Below are positions 33,375-41,352 of a DNA stretch of 64,000 nt, in pieces. Position 1 is the first letter of the stretch, and every line of letters begins with the position of its first letter. Source of the stretch: Verrucomicrobiales bacterium (GTDB lineage: Bacteria > Verrucomicrobiota > Verrucomicrobiia > Verrucomicrobiales > DEV007); contig PAAG01000059.1 of assembly GCA_002698785.1 (NCBI GenBank), positions 372,001 through 436,000 of the forward strand. Direction: 5' to 3'. A model generated the notes under the pieces. That model did no database searches and was not told the origin of the DNA. It was given only the letters and a program-made list of their open reading frames with translations. The translations under genes and the position numbers were made by a program.

Positions 33375-33764
33375 ATGGAGTCCCCTGACACTACCCCACT
33401 CCCGAAGGTAAATATCCCCGGTTGGTTTGATGATGAAACCACTCACGTTGTTTTTCACGAGGGTGATACGCTGATCGAAGATGGATCGTATGACGGACGT
33501 TGCTATGTGATCCTGGAGGGCACGGTGGAGATTCAACGCGGTGGACGTGCGGTCGCGGTTGAAGGTCCGGGGAGTATTGTTGGTGAATTTTCGCTGATCG
33601 ATGAAGGACCGGCGACGGCTGATGTGGTCGCGACCTCGGAGACGAAGGCGGCTTTTCTATCGCAGGAGAGATTCGATATCCTGGTTCAGCAACATCCTTT
33701 CTTCGCCCGCGATGTGATGAAGGTCATGAGTATCCGGATGAAGCAGCGGAAGGAATCGATGTGA
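33375..33764 (+). CDS. Stand-alone cyclic-nucleotide-binding-domain (CNB) protein, paralogue
   Basis: This 129-residue CNB protein is clearly homologous to the one at 32596: it shares DGRCYVILEGTVEIQRGG, VEGPGSIVGEFSLIDEGPATADV and a final RDVMKVMSIRMKQR helix. Like its paralogue it lacks an HTH and the phosphate-binding Arg. Its N-terminus (about 1-35) differs. The two are separated by a terminator and a structured gap, so they are likely to be expressed independently. It ends 3 nt from the stop of the convergent photolyase-related gene. Confidence 0.85.
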   Translation: MESPDTTPLPKVNIPGWFDDETTHVVFHEGDTLIEDGSYDGRCYVILEGTVEIQRGGRAVAVEGPGSIVGEFSLIDEGPATADVVATSETKAAFLSQERFDILVQQHPFFARDVMKVMSIRMKQRKESM

Positions 33765-33767
33765 TCT

Positions 33768-35261
33768 TTACAAAGAACGGAAGAAGGCGTCGGCGCCTGT
33801 GATGTGGCCTTCTCTTTTTTTCGAATCCATCTTGTCGAGGTTGCGAACCATCATTCCAAGTCGGTGCTGACTTTTGAAGAAGTCGTAGTGTCGATCGATG
33901 AAGTTCCAGAAAAGGTGGTCCCAACTGTCGCACCACTCCCCTTTCTGGTAGTCGGACATTTTTTTGACGTAGTTCGAGCCGGATATGTAGGGCTTGGTCG
34001 TGAAGATACCTCCGTCGGCGAACTGGCTCATGCCGTAGACGTTGGGAACCATGACCCAGTCGTAGGCGTCGATGAAGAGTTCCATGAACCAGTCGCAGAT
34101 CTGGTCAGGCTTGAAATGGCACAGGAGCATGAAATTTCCCAACACCATGAGGCGCTCGATGTGGTGGGCGTATCCGGTCTGGAGGACTCGCTGAATGACG
34201 AGGTCGATGGGGGCTACGCCTGTCTCGGCTGTCCAGAAACTGTCGGGGAGGTGGCGGCGGTGATTGAAGAAATTTCCGTTCCGCATTTCGACTCCATGCC
34301 TCACATACATGAGATACATGAATTCGCGCCAGCCGATGATCTGACGGATGAATCCTTCGAGGGAGTTGAGAGGAACGTTGTTTTCCTGTGCATACTCGAG
34401 GGTGCGGTCGACGACTTCCTGCGGAGTGAGGAGGCCAATATTGAGCGCAGGGGTGAGCATGCTGTGGAAGAGGACTCGCTCGTTTTCTGAGAGTGCGTCT
34501 TCGTAGGGGCCAAAATCGGTGAATCGCTCTTGAAGGAATTTTTCCAGCCAGTCGCGTGCGTCTCGATGGGTGACCGGGTAGCAAAAGCGACCTGTCTCGC
34601 CGGGATAGTCGGAGAAGTTTTTCTCCACGTAGTCGAGTGCTTCGTCGATTTGCTTTCGGCGGGGAGCGGAGGGTTCGTCCGGCGTATCGAGTCCCTTTTT
34701 TGGCATGGGCTTTCGGTTTTCGTCGTCGAAAGACCAGCGGCCACCTTCGGGTTCGCCCTTTTCATCTACGAGGATTCCCATGCGCTTTCGCTGTGCCTCG
34801 TAGAAGGCAGCCATGAAGGGCTTTTTCCTCGATGAGAAATGGTCGTCGGCCCAGTCGCGAGGAGTCAGGAACATCGGGGTCTCGGTAATGGTGAGATCGA
34901 TCCCTTTTTCCTCGCAGACTCGTCGGAGTCGCTTTTCAAGGAGGAAATCGGTCGGGGTGGCGGTGACGATCTCGTCGATCGCGCCTTTCCGGTATTCTTT
35001 TTTCACCCAGAGGTCGATGGTGACGGAGCGATCGTATTCGACGTAGGTCACGTCGTAATCCAGATCGCGGAGACGTTCCTCCTGCACTTTCATCGACGCG
35101 CGGTGGAGGATGATTTTCTGCTTATGAAAGCGCCCCGGGGTCGCGTGAGGATCGCCAAAGAAGAGCGTGTCCTCGATCAAGAAGACGGGGCGATCCTTGT
35201 CGAGTGCAGGGTGTTTTTCAAAAAGCTGGTGCGGAAACACCAGTGAAATCGACCGGCCCAT
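33768..35261 (-). CDS. Cryptochrome/photolyase-related protein (PhrB/CryB type)
   Basis: The 497-residue protein matches the photolyase-related family (PF04244 type, FeS-BCP/CryPro). It has SISLVFPHQLFEKHPAL at the start, the FAD-pocket region IGWREFMYLMY, and NVYGMSQFADGG-IFTTKPYISG near 410-430. Enzymes of this class repair (6-4) photoproducts or act as photoreceptors. In characterised members three cluster cysteines lie in a YCxxC...CPFN segment. Here the segment reads SDYQKGEWCDSW (Cys444 only), so the iron-sulfur cluster is probably absent. It is 4 nt downstream of the SDR gene and co-transcribed. Confidence 0.88.
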   Translation of the reverse strand: MGRSISLVFPHQLFEKHPALDKDRPVFLIEDTLFFGDPHATPGRFHKQKIILHRASMKVQEERLRDLDYDVTYVEYDRSVTIDLWVKKEYRKGAIDEIVTATPTDFLLEKRLRRVCEEKGIDLTITETPMFLTPRDWADDHFSSRKKPFMAAFYEAQRKRMGILVDEKGEPEGGRWSFDDENRKPMPKKGLDTPDEPSAPRRKQIDEALDYVEKNFSDYPGETGRFCYPVTHRDARDWLEKFLQERFTDFGPYEDALSENERVLFHSMLTPALNIGLLTPQEVVDRTLEYAQENNVPLNSLEGFIRQIIGWREFMYLMYVRHGVEMRNGNFFNHRRHLPDSFWTAETGVAPIDLVIQRVLQTGYAHHIERLMVLGNFMLLCHFKPDQICDWFMELFIDAYDWVMVPNVYGMSQFADGGIFTTKPYISGSNYVKKMSDYQKGEWCDSWDHLFWNFIDRHYDFFKSQHRLGMMVRNLDKMDSKKREGHITGADAFFRSL

Positions 35262-35265
35262 GGGT

Positions 35266-35967
35266 CTACAGGAGCTTCAGTGAGGAAAGACCGCCGTCGA
35301 TCTGGATCACCTGTCCGGTGATGAAACCGGAATCAGGTCCGAGGAGGAAAGCGGCGGCTTTTGCGACTTCCGCCGGGTCCCCTACCCGCTTAAGAGGGTG
35401 TCTTTCGCCGGAGGCTTTGCGTTTCTCCTCGGTGCTGAGGAGATTCCCGGCCAATGGAGTATCGGTAAGGGAAAGCGCGAGGCAATTGACCCGAATATTG
35501 GGCGCGAATTCGGCTGCGAGCGAGCGGGTAAGACCTTCGATGGCGCCTTTTGCCCCAGAAATACTGGCGTGATACGGTAAGCCGGTCTGCACTGCGACGG
35601 TGGAAAACAGGACGATGGAGGCGTTTTCAGACTTTTTCAGCGCAGAATAGGCGAGACGAATGGTGCGCACCGCTCCGAGGTAGTTCACTTCGAGCTCGCT
35701 CTGGAAATCGTCGTCCGAAAGGCGGTGGAAGGGCTTGAGATTGATGGTGCCGGGACAGTAGACAAAGCCGTCAAGAGATTCAGGGACAGTGAGTTCTGCG
35801 TTTTTTCGAGTGACGTCATAGCTTTGAAAATCAACGCCTGCGATCTTTTCCAACTCCGAATTGCTTCGGGATGCAGCATGCACGTGGTCTCCCTCGGCAG
35901 TCAGCCGAGTCACTAATTCGAGGCCGATTCCGGAATTCCCCCCTATAACGAAAATTTCTCGATTCAT
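35266..35967 (-). CDS. Short-chain dehydrogenase/reductase-like protein lacking the catalytic Tyr
   Basis: The 233-residue protein has an SDR cofactor motif VIGGNSGIGLEL, GFVYCPGT in place of the NNAG motif, and a C-terminal GQVIQIDGGLSSL end. At the active site the usual S...YxxxK reads FSTVAVQTGLPYHASISGAKGAIEGLT. The Lys of GAKGA aligns with the YxxxK lysine and the position for Tyr holds Ile, while a Tyr stands eight residues earlier. So the standard triad is broken. The gene is 4 nt upstream of the photolyase-related gene, in a pairing I know from other bacteria. The start at 35967 was chosen at the start of the Rossmann fold; the frame extends upstream with no fold. Confidence 0.82.
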   Translation of the reverse strand: MNREIFVIGGNSGIGLELVTRLTAEGDHVHAASRSNSELEKIAGVDFQSYDVTRKNAELTVPESLDGFVYCPGTINLKPFHRLSDDDFQSELEVNYLGAVRTIRLAYSALKKSENASIVLFSTVAVQTGLPYHASISGAKGAIEGLTRSLAAEFAPNIRVNCLALSLTDTPLAGNLLSTEEKRKASGERHPLKRVGDPAEVAKAAAFLLGPDSGFITGQVIQIDGGLSSLKLL

Positions 35968-36033
35968 CGGTCTCGATACGGTGGAAACTGAATTTTGGAT
36001 CGAGTGGCGAGGGCCTGAAAGTGGCAAAACCCT

Positions 36034-36062
36034 TTGACTGAAGGGGGAAAATCGCTTACAAG
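36034..36062 (+). promoter_or_regulatory. Sigma70-like promoter for the small basic protein gene
   Basis: TTGACT at 36034-36039 and TACAAG at 36057-36062 are separated by exactly 17 nt. Transcription would start at about 36070, giving a leader of about 60 nt before the ATG at 36132. The element fits in an otherwise gene-free gap between divergent genes. Confidence 0.55.
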
Positions 36063-36131
36063 TCCCGCCCTCGCGAACGAAGCGGGCAGAAAAGGAAAGA
36101 AATCCCATTTTCACGCAAACCGAGATTCATC

Positions 36132-36338
36132 ATGGCAACATCACTCCAGCGGAACCAGAACCGTACGCGTCCTAAGAAAGCTCAGGGCAAGAAAGACAAG
36201 CGCCGTCGCGACCAGAAGAAGCGCCTCGTTGCACTGGGTATGCCTGAAGCAGAGGTGGAGAAGCTGAACTCTCGTGAAGTTCTCGACCTTCTGAAGCGTC
36301 CCAAGAAAGTGGAAGCTAAGTATGCTGAGAAGGCATAA
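36132..36338 (+). CDS. Small basic protein of unknown function
   Basis: The 68-residue protein is extremely Lys/Arg-rich in its first half (LQRNQNRTRPKKAQGKKDKRRR), followed by a helical LVALGMPEAEVEKLNSREVL segment. It has the size and charge of a small ribosome- or nucleic-acid-associated protein. I do not recognise its family. It has its own promoter-like and terminator-like elements, so it is likely a real monocistronic gene with strong expression. Confidence 0.75.
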   Translation: MATSLQRNQNRTRPKKAQGKKDKRRRDQKKRLVALGMPEAEVEKLNSREVLDLLKRPKKVEAKYAEKA

Positions 36339-36364
36339 TTCGCCTGATCCAATTCAAATTTTGC

Positions 36365-36396
36365 AAAAAAGGCGACCGGAGACGGTCGCCTTTTTT
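36365..36396. terminator. Bidirectional Rho-independent terminator
   Basis: GGCGACC at 36371-36377 pairs with GGTCGCC at 36384-36390 across a six-base GGAGAC loop. It has T6 after it on the plus strand and A6 before it, which gives T6 on the minus strand. It sits between the convergent small basic protein gene and hisD and can serve both. Confidence 0.92.
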
Positions 36397-36406
36397 GTTT
36401 TGTAGC

Positions 36407-37696
36407 TTACTTCACCCGAACCGTGGCAGATCGACCGTGAGCATCGAGTCCTTCGACTTTGGCGAATTCTTCGACGATGGGGGCTGATTTTCGAATCGAG
36501 TCCCGGTCGAGCTTCACGATGCTTGTGCGGCGCTGAAACATGTCGACGGTGAGGCCGGGGAAGGATTTTCCGGCTCCACCAGTGGGTAGCTCGTGACTCG
36601 GCCCTGCAAGGAAGTCGCCCACTGCGACGGGAGAGTAGTTCCCGATGAAGATGGCTCCCGATGTCGTGATTTTTTGCAGGGTTGTCTTTTCCTTACTCGT
36701 GATCAGGGAAAGGTGCTCTGGAGCGAACGCATTCACCAGATCGATTCCGTCGTCGAAGTTCTCGACGAGGATACACCACGCCCCGTCTTTCAGGGCCTTC
36801 TTCAACTGAGCCTGTCGAGAGAGCGTTTTGATCTGGGCTTTTACTTCGGCCTGAACTGCTTCGAGGAGTTCTTCAGAATCCGTAACAAAGCCCATAATGC
36901 TGTCCCCACCGTGCTCGGCCTGGGCCAGCATATCGGCTGCGATGAACTCGGGTTTTCCCGTTTTATCGGAAAGAACCACGACCTCGCTCGGGCCGGGCAA
37001 GAGGTCGACTGCAACCACGCCGAAAAGCTGGCGCTTTGCCTCGACAACAAATGAGTTGCCGGGGCCGTAGACTTTGAGCACTGGCTTGATAGTTTTGGTT
37101 CCCAGCGACATCGCTGCCATTCCCTGGGCTCCGCCCACTTTGTAGATCTCGGTCGCTCCTGCTTCTTTGAGGGCGTAGAGAAGAGCTGGGTTCACTTCCC
37201 CGCCGGGCCCGGGAGGGGTCATGACCACGATCTCCGGGCAACCTGCAGCAGCGGCTAGGCAGACGGTCATGTTCGATGTGGAAACCAACGGTGCTGTTCC
37301 TCCGGGAACGTAGATCCCGACGCGCTCGAATGGCAGATAGCGCTCCCCCACTTCCGCGCCTTGCGCATTTTTGCCCGACCAATCCTTGCGGAGGCTCTTC
37401 TTGGCAAAAGCGATGACGTTCTTTCTGGAGGCAGCGATTGCCTTTTTCGTTGAGGCATCTACAGCGTCGTCCGCTGCGGCGAGCTCAGCCTCAGTGACAC
37501 GCAGATCTTTGGCTGTTTTGAATCCGGCTTTATCGAAACGATTCGAAAGCTCGATCAGCGCTTTGTCCCCATGCTTCTGCACTTCGTCGATAATGTCTTT
37601 CACAATCGCCTCGACTCCAGCAGGTGGAGCGGAACGACGATCCAGTTTCCGGATCGCTGAGGCGTAGTTTTTCTGGGTGTATCGAATGATGCGCAT
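36407..37696 (-). CDS. hisD: Histidinol dehydrogenase
   Basis: HisD oxidises histidinol to histidine in two NAD-dependent steps. The 429-residue protein has the family set: VGIYVPGGTAPLVSTSNM, VGGAQGMAAMSLGT, YGPGNSFVVEAKRQLFG, DLLPGPSEVVVLSD, AEHGGDSIMGF, the EHLSL motif and the NYSPVAVGDFLAGPSHELPTGG loop with catalytic His. It ends against the shared terminator at 36371. The start at 37696 was chosen over an upstream Met at 37735 because the latter overlaps the methyltransferase tail. It is the only his gene seen here, so it is not in a his operon in this window. Confidence 0.95.
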   Translation of the reverse strand: MRIIRYTQKNYASAIRKLDRRSAPPAGVEAIVKDIIDEVQKHGDKALIELSNRFDKAGFKTAKDLRVTEAELAAADDAVDASTKKAIAASRKNVIAFAKKSLRKDWSGKNAQGAEVGERYLPFERVGIYVPGGTAPLVSTSNMTVCLAAAAGCPEIVVMTPPGPGGEVNPALLYALKEAGATEIYKVGGAQGMAAMSLGTKTIKPVLKVYGPGNSFVVEAKRQLFGVVAVDLLPGPSEVVVLSDKTGKPEFIAADMLAQAEHGGDSIMGFVTDSEELLEAVQAEVKAQIKTLSRQAQLKKALKDGAWCILVENFDDGIDLVNAFAPEHLSLITSKEKTTLQKITTSGAIFIGNYSPVAVGDFLAGPSHELPTGGAGKSFPGLTVDMFQRRTSIVKLDRDSIRKSAPIVEEFAKVEGLDAHGRSATVRVK

Positions 37697-37727
37697 GGTG
37701 ATTTTCCCACTTTCGAATGGGAAGCCG

Positions 37728-38651
37728 CTAACCAACTACAACCCAGAGGGATTTCAAATAATCGTCGTTATGAAACTCGGGGGGCATTTTCTGTGGCTCA
37801 CAGCCTTTTACGCTACGGCCTGCTCGCTCGATACCCGCCAGAACGTCACGACGAAAATCCTGAGAGGACAGCTTGTGGGTATTGGCGCAGGCTAAAATCC
37901 ACCCTCCGGGCTCGACGATCTCTGCGGCCAAGCCTGCCAAATCTCCGTAATCGAGATCTGTGCGGAAGGTCTTCTTTTTGTTTCGAGAGAAGGTTGGCGG
38001 ATCGAGGATTACTCCGTGAAAAGTTCGCTCCTTTTTCTTGAAAGCGCCCATCCAATCGAAGGTATCGCCTTTACACCCGAAATGGTCGTCTGGGTTGAGG
38101 CCATTGAGCCGAAAGTTGTCCCAGGTCCAATCGAGGTATGTGCGAGATAGATCACAGGTTGTGGTAATCGCACCGCCGAGAGCAGCCATCACTGAGAAGG
38201 CCCCGGTGTAGGCAAAGGTGTTCAGGACACGGTCGCCTGCTTTTACCGATTTCTGAACCCGAAGCCTGTTCAGCCTCTGATCGAGAAAAATGCCGCTCGA
38301 ATACCCTGAAGAGAAATCGATCAAGAATTTTGCGCCGCTTTCTCTCACCTCGAATCGCTCTTTAACGACCTCTCCCCACTGGTGTTCCGGTGCCGTCGAG
38401 GCTGCTTTGTCCCTCGGACGCCAATAGAGAGATGTCGCAACTCCCTCAGCCAGATCGATTAAGAATTTGGGAAAGGCCCTGTCTTTCGTTTGAACCAGCC
38501 ATCGCCCGTCGAAATGATCCACCCATATTCCTGCTCTCGGATCGTGATAGATCCGCCAGGCGTTAGTGCTTTCGTCGGGGGCTTGGGAAAGGGATTTCAA
38601 CTGTTCCGTCGGTTGCAATCTTGTCGGGCATTCTCTAGTGTGGCGCAACAT
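37728..38651 (-). CDS. Class I SAM-dependent 23S rRNA methyltransferase-like protein (RlmI-like, lacking PUA)
   Basis: The protein matches the RlmI-type domain (PF10672). It shows GIFLDQRLNR, VLNTFAYTGAFSVMAALGG as the SAM site, and ILDPPTFSRNKKK as the catalytic strand. The N-terminal PUA domain present in RlmI is missing, leaving about 307 residues. The start is uncertain: the ATG at 38651 shares CATG with the start of the divergent phosphohexomutase gene, and TTG codons at 38618 and 38600 are alternatives. It stops 31 nt before the hisD start, so the two may be co-transcribed. Confidence 0.85.
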   Translation of the reverse strand: MLRHTRECPTRLQPTEQLKSLSQAPDESTNAWRIYHDPRAGIWVDHFDGRWLVQTKDRAFPKFLIDLAEGVATSLYWRPRDKAASTAPEHQWGEVVKERFEVRESGAKFLIDFSSGYSSGIFLDQRLNRLRVQKSVKAGDRVLNTFAYTGAFSVMAALGGAITTTCDLSRTYLDWTWDNFRLNGLNPDDHFGCKGDTFDWMGAFKKKERTFHGVILDPPTFSRNKKKTFRTDLDYGDLAGLAAEIVEPGGWILACANTHKLSSQDFRRDVLAGIERAGRSVKGCEPQKMPPEFHNDDYLKSLWVVVG

Positions 38652-40608
38652 GACTTCCGATCTTTCCGACCTTCTCGACGGTGCACTCGCTAGCGGAGAC
38701 CTGCTCCAGAGCAGTTTCGACAACATACACGAACTTCTTGGTGGCTCTGAAAACCCACTGTATGAGGCAGCGGTCACGGAACTGGCGAAAGCCGGCGAAT
38801 GGAAAGAACTGAATAACCGCTTTTTCAAGAAACTCGCCTTTGGAACCGGTGGCCTTCGTGGCCGTTCGATCGGAGAGATTGTCACAGCAGCCGAGCGTGG
38901 ATCGGCAGCAGAGGGTGAAAAGCCTGAGTTTCCCTGCGTCGGAACGAGTTCACTGAACTTCTACAACATCACCCGCGCCACTCTCGGACTGGTTCGTCAT
39001 CTTCTGAAGAGTCATACCGGCGAAGGACGTCCATCGATCGCGCTGGCTCGGGATACTCGTTATTTCGGAAAAGAGTTCGCAGACTGCGTGACAAAGGTTG
39101 CCGTGGAGAACGGATGTGATGTCTACATTTTCTCCGAACCACGCTCGACTCCACATTTGAGTTTCGCGGTTCGTCATCTCGGCACGACTTCGGGGATCGT
39201 TCTCACAGCAAGCCACAACCCACCGCACGACAACGGCTATAAGGTTTACGGAAACGACGGAGCACAAATTGTCGAACCTGATGCCAGCCAGATCATTGCA
39301 GAGGTGAACGCGGTCACTGGCGAATCCTACGATGTCGTTCCTGAAGATAAGCAGGGAGAAGTTCACGAACTCGGCGCAGATATGGACGAAGCCTACATGG
39401 CGCGCCTCGAGTCTCTCCTACTCGATCCAGAACTGGTGAAGTCACAGTCCGACCTGAAAATCGTTTTCACCAACATCCATGGAACTGGCGGTACGATCGC
39501 ACCAGCGATGCTGCGTCGCCTTGGATTTCAGTGTGAAACGGTTCCGGAACAAGATGTGCAGGATGGTGCGTTCCCGACCGTAAAATCTCCGAACCCAGAG
39601 AATGCCGAGGCCCTGCAAATGGGTATCGATATGGCAGAAGCAACCGGTGCCGACATCGTAATCGGAACGGACCCGGACTGCGACCGTATGGGCGTTGTCG
39701 TCCGCGACGGAAACGGAAAGATGACTCTTCTTACCGGGAACCAGATCGGCTCGCTGATGGCCTATTACAGGCTCCTCGCTTTCACAGAAAAAGATATCGT
39801 AAACGACTCCAACAAGGATCACGCCGTTGTCGTGAAGACGTTCGTGACCACCGAATTGCAGACAGCGATTGCTGACAGTTTCGGTGTGGGCGTTGTGAAC
39901 ACTCTCACGGGCTTTAAATACATCGGTGGAAAACTCCGTAAATACGAAAACCAGATCCCGGCCGAGCTTCGGGAGAATTATCGCCAACTCAGCGACGAAG
40001 AGACTCGTGCGCTTCGTCTGGAGCATTCCAAGTTTTTCATCTTTGGTGGTGAAGAAAGCTATGGCTACCTCGGTGCCGACTTCCTCAGGGATAAGGATGG
40101 TAATGGCGCTGTCGTAATGTTTGCTGAGTTAGCCGCCTACGCAAAATCTCGCGGCCTGACTCCCGTTGAGTTGCTCGACGAACTCTTTGTCCGCCACGGA
40201 GTCTACCTCGAAGGGCAGCACGCCGAAACTCTCGCCGGCGCGGATGGTGCAGCCCAAATCCAGTCACTCGCGAAGAGCTACATGGATAGTCCTCCTACCG
40301 AGATCGACGGAGTTGCGATCACCAAGGTTCGCGACTTCGCCAATGACGATCACATTGACGAAGAGGGCGACGAAATCCCGAAAGAGAAGATGCTGATTTT
40401 TGATCTCGCCGATGGTCGGGCTTTTGCCGTGCGCCCATCAGGAACCGAGCCGAAAATCAAATACTACATCTACTACCGTCCAGAGCCGGGGCAAGCCGGT
40501 CTGGAACTCCCCGAAGAACTCGAATCAGCCAAGGCTATCGCGAAGAAATCTTTCGACTCACTGAAAGAGGCCATCGTTGCTGATATGCGGGCGCGGCTCT
40601 CAAGTTGA
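38650..40608 (+). CDS. Phosphoglucomutase/phosphomannomutase family protein
   Basis: The 652-residue alpha-D-phosphohexomutase interconverts hexose 1- and 6-phosphates. Motifs appear in order: FGTGGLRGRSIG near residue 60, TASHNPPHDNGYK with the phosphoserine, GTDPDCDRMG for the metal, TGFKYIGGKL, GGEESYGYL for sugar binding and RPSGTEPKIKYYI for the phosphate. The presence of the YK and long spacing suggests the PGM2-like/PgcA class. ATG 38650 was chosen because the domain begins right after; the upstream frame to 38566 reads as shadow. It is followed at 40618 by the REP/transposase element. Confidence 0.93.
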   Translation: MTSDLSDLLDGALASGDLLQSSFDNIHELLGGSENPLYEAAVTELAKAGEWKELNNRFFKKLAFGTGGLRGRSIGEIVTAAERGSAAEGEKPEFPCVGTSSLNFYNITRATLGLVRHLLKSHTGEGRPSIALARDTRYFGKEFADCVTKVAVENGCDVYIFSEPRSTPHLSFAVRHLGTTSGIVLTASHNPPHDNGYKVYGNDGAQIVEPDASQIIAEVNAVTGESYDVVPEDKQGEVHELGADMDEAYMARLESLLLDPELVKSQSDLKIVFTNIHGTGGTIAPAMLRRLGFQCETVPEQDVQDGAFPTVKSPNPENAEALQMGIDMAEATGADIVIGTDPDCDRMGVVVRDGNGKMTLLTGNQIGSLMAYYRLLAFTEKDIVNDSNKDHAVVVKTFVTTELQTAIADSFGVGVVNTLTGFKYIGGKLRKYENQIPAELRENYRQLSDEETRALRLEHSKFFIFGGEESYGYLGADFLRDKDGNGAVVMFAELAAYAKSRGLTPVELLDELFVRHGVYLEGQHAETLAGADGAAQIQSLAKSYMDSPPTEIDGVAITKVRDFANDDHIDEEGDEIPKEKMLIFDLADGRAFAVRPSGTEPKIKYYIYYRPEPGQAGLELPEELESAKAIAKKSFDSLKEAIVADMRARLSS

Positions 40609-40617
40609 GCCCCCGGT

Positions 40618-40641
40618 GTATGGAGTTCCGCCTTTAGGCGG
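40618..40641 (+). repeat. Left REP palindrome of the RAYT element
   Basis: CCGCCTTTAGGCGG at 40628-40641, preceded by GTATGGAGTT, is an imperfect palindrome whose arms match the 32.3-kb and 41.3-kb copies in reverse complement. Confidence 0.9.
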
Positions 40642-40668
40642 TCGTGCAGAGCAAAATCAGATTTACCG

Positions 40669-41274
40669 ATGCCATCCAGCTACCAATGGCGTCGAATTTC
40701 AACTGAGGAAAGAGAAGCCTGCCTTACTGCGCGCAAAGAGGGAGGCTTGCCATGGCATCTGCCACCGCATTACAATTCAGAGACATCCAGCCAATATCTA
40801 ATTACAGCGGCATGCTACGAACACAAACCCATCATTGGAGCGTCGATAGAGAGGCTCACATCGTTTGAGTCCGCTCTTATCGAACTTTCACAGTCATACG
40901 GCGAAGTCATTGCCTGGGTTGTTCTTCCAAACCACTATCACTTTCTCTTTGAAGGAAACCCAGTTACTCCCCTCCTAAAAGCCCTTGGACAATTTCATGG
41001 GAAGACATCATTCGACTGGAATGGCGAGGACCGCTCACGAGGCAGAAAAGTGTTTCATGGCCTCACTGAACGATTTATGCGAACCGACCGCCACGCCGAG
41101 ACTACTGTGAACTATATTCACCACAATCCTGTAAAACACGGATATGTCGAACTGTGGCAGGATTGGCCGTTTTCTTCTGTGCACAGATATCTGGAAACAG
41201 AGGGACGAGAGAAATTACTGATGCGATGGAAAGATTATCCGGTTTTAGATTATGGGGCAAAATGGGACATGTGA
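40669..41274 (+). CDS. REP-associated tyrosine transposase (Y1_Tnp, IS200/IS605-like)
   Basis: The 201-residue protein has the RAYT core. YLITAACYEHKPIIG forms the first strand set, LPNHYHFLFEG carries the HxH metal site (His89 and His91), and NYIHHNPVKHGY holds the nucleophile candidate Tyr149 in front of a C-terminal WPFSSVHRY segment. RAYTs cut REP hairpins as single strands and are thought to spread REPs; most are stationary single-copy genes. The gene lies between two inverted REP copies. It appears intact, with no frameshift. Confidence 0.92.
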   Translation: MPSSYQWRRISTEEREACLTARKEGGLPWHLPPHYNSETSSQYLITAACYEHKPIIGASIERLTSFESALIELSQSYGEVIAWVVLPNHYHFLFEGNPVTPLLKALGQFHGKTSFDWNGEDRSRGRKVFHGLTERFMRTDRHAETTVNYIHHNPVKHGYVELWQDWPFSSVHRYLETEGREKLLMRWKDYPVLDYGAKWDM

Positions 41275-41300
41275 GGGCTTGGAGGAAGCCTTAGAACTCG

Positions 41301-41325
41301 CCGCCTAAAGGCGGAACTCCGTACT
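41301..41325 (-). repeat. Right REP palindrome of the RAYT element
   Basis: CCGCCTAAAGGCGG at 41301-41314 followed by AACTCCGTAC is the inverted copy of the left REP. It lies just before the lnt gene and might add a hairpin to its leader. Confidence 0.9.
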
Positions 41326-41352
41326 GAATTGCTGTCGGATTACTTTCGATTG

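Larger units (their letters stand above)
40618..41325 (+). mobile_element. REP-associated tyrosine transposase (RAYT) element bounded by inverted REPs
   Basis: This 708-nt unit starts with the REP palindrome read as GTATGGAGTTCCGCC-TTTA-GGCGG (40618-40641), carries the transposase gene at 40669-41274, and ends with CCGCCTAAAGGCGGAACTCCGTAC (41301-41325), its inverted copy. Inverted REPs on both sides of a RAYT gene is the expected structure. It sits between the phosphohexomutase and lnt genes without disrupting either. Other copies of the REP occur at 32.3-32.46 kb and a variant at 23.98 kb. Confidence 0.88.

Noticed and set aside
33106-33411. Plus-strand frames in the gap between the CNB genes
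   Set aside because: They run across the hairpin-containing leader, have no recognisable domain, and differ in composition from real genes.
33000-33536. Minus-strand frame of 178 codons across the CNB leader
   Set aside because: It overlaps the terminator and the start of the second CNB gene; no protein-like composition or signal.
38566-38649. Upstream extension of the phosphohexomutase frame
   Set aside because: It adds residues with no domain match and overlaps the methyltransferase N-terminus.
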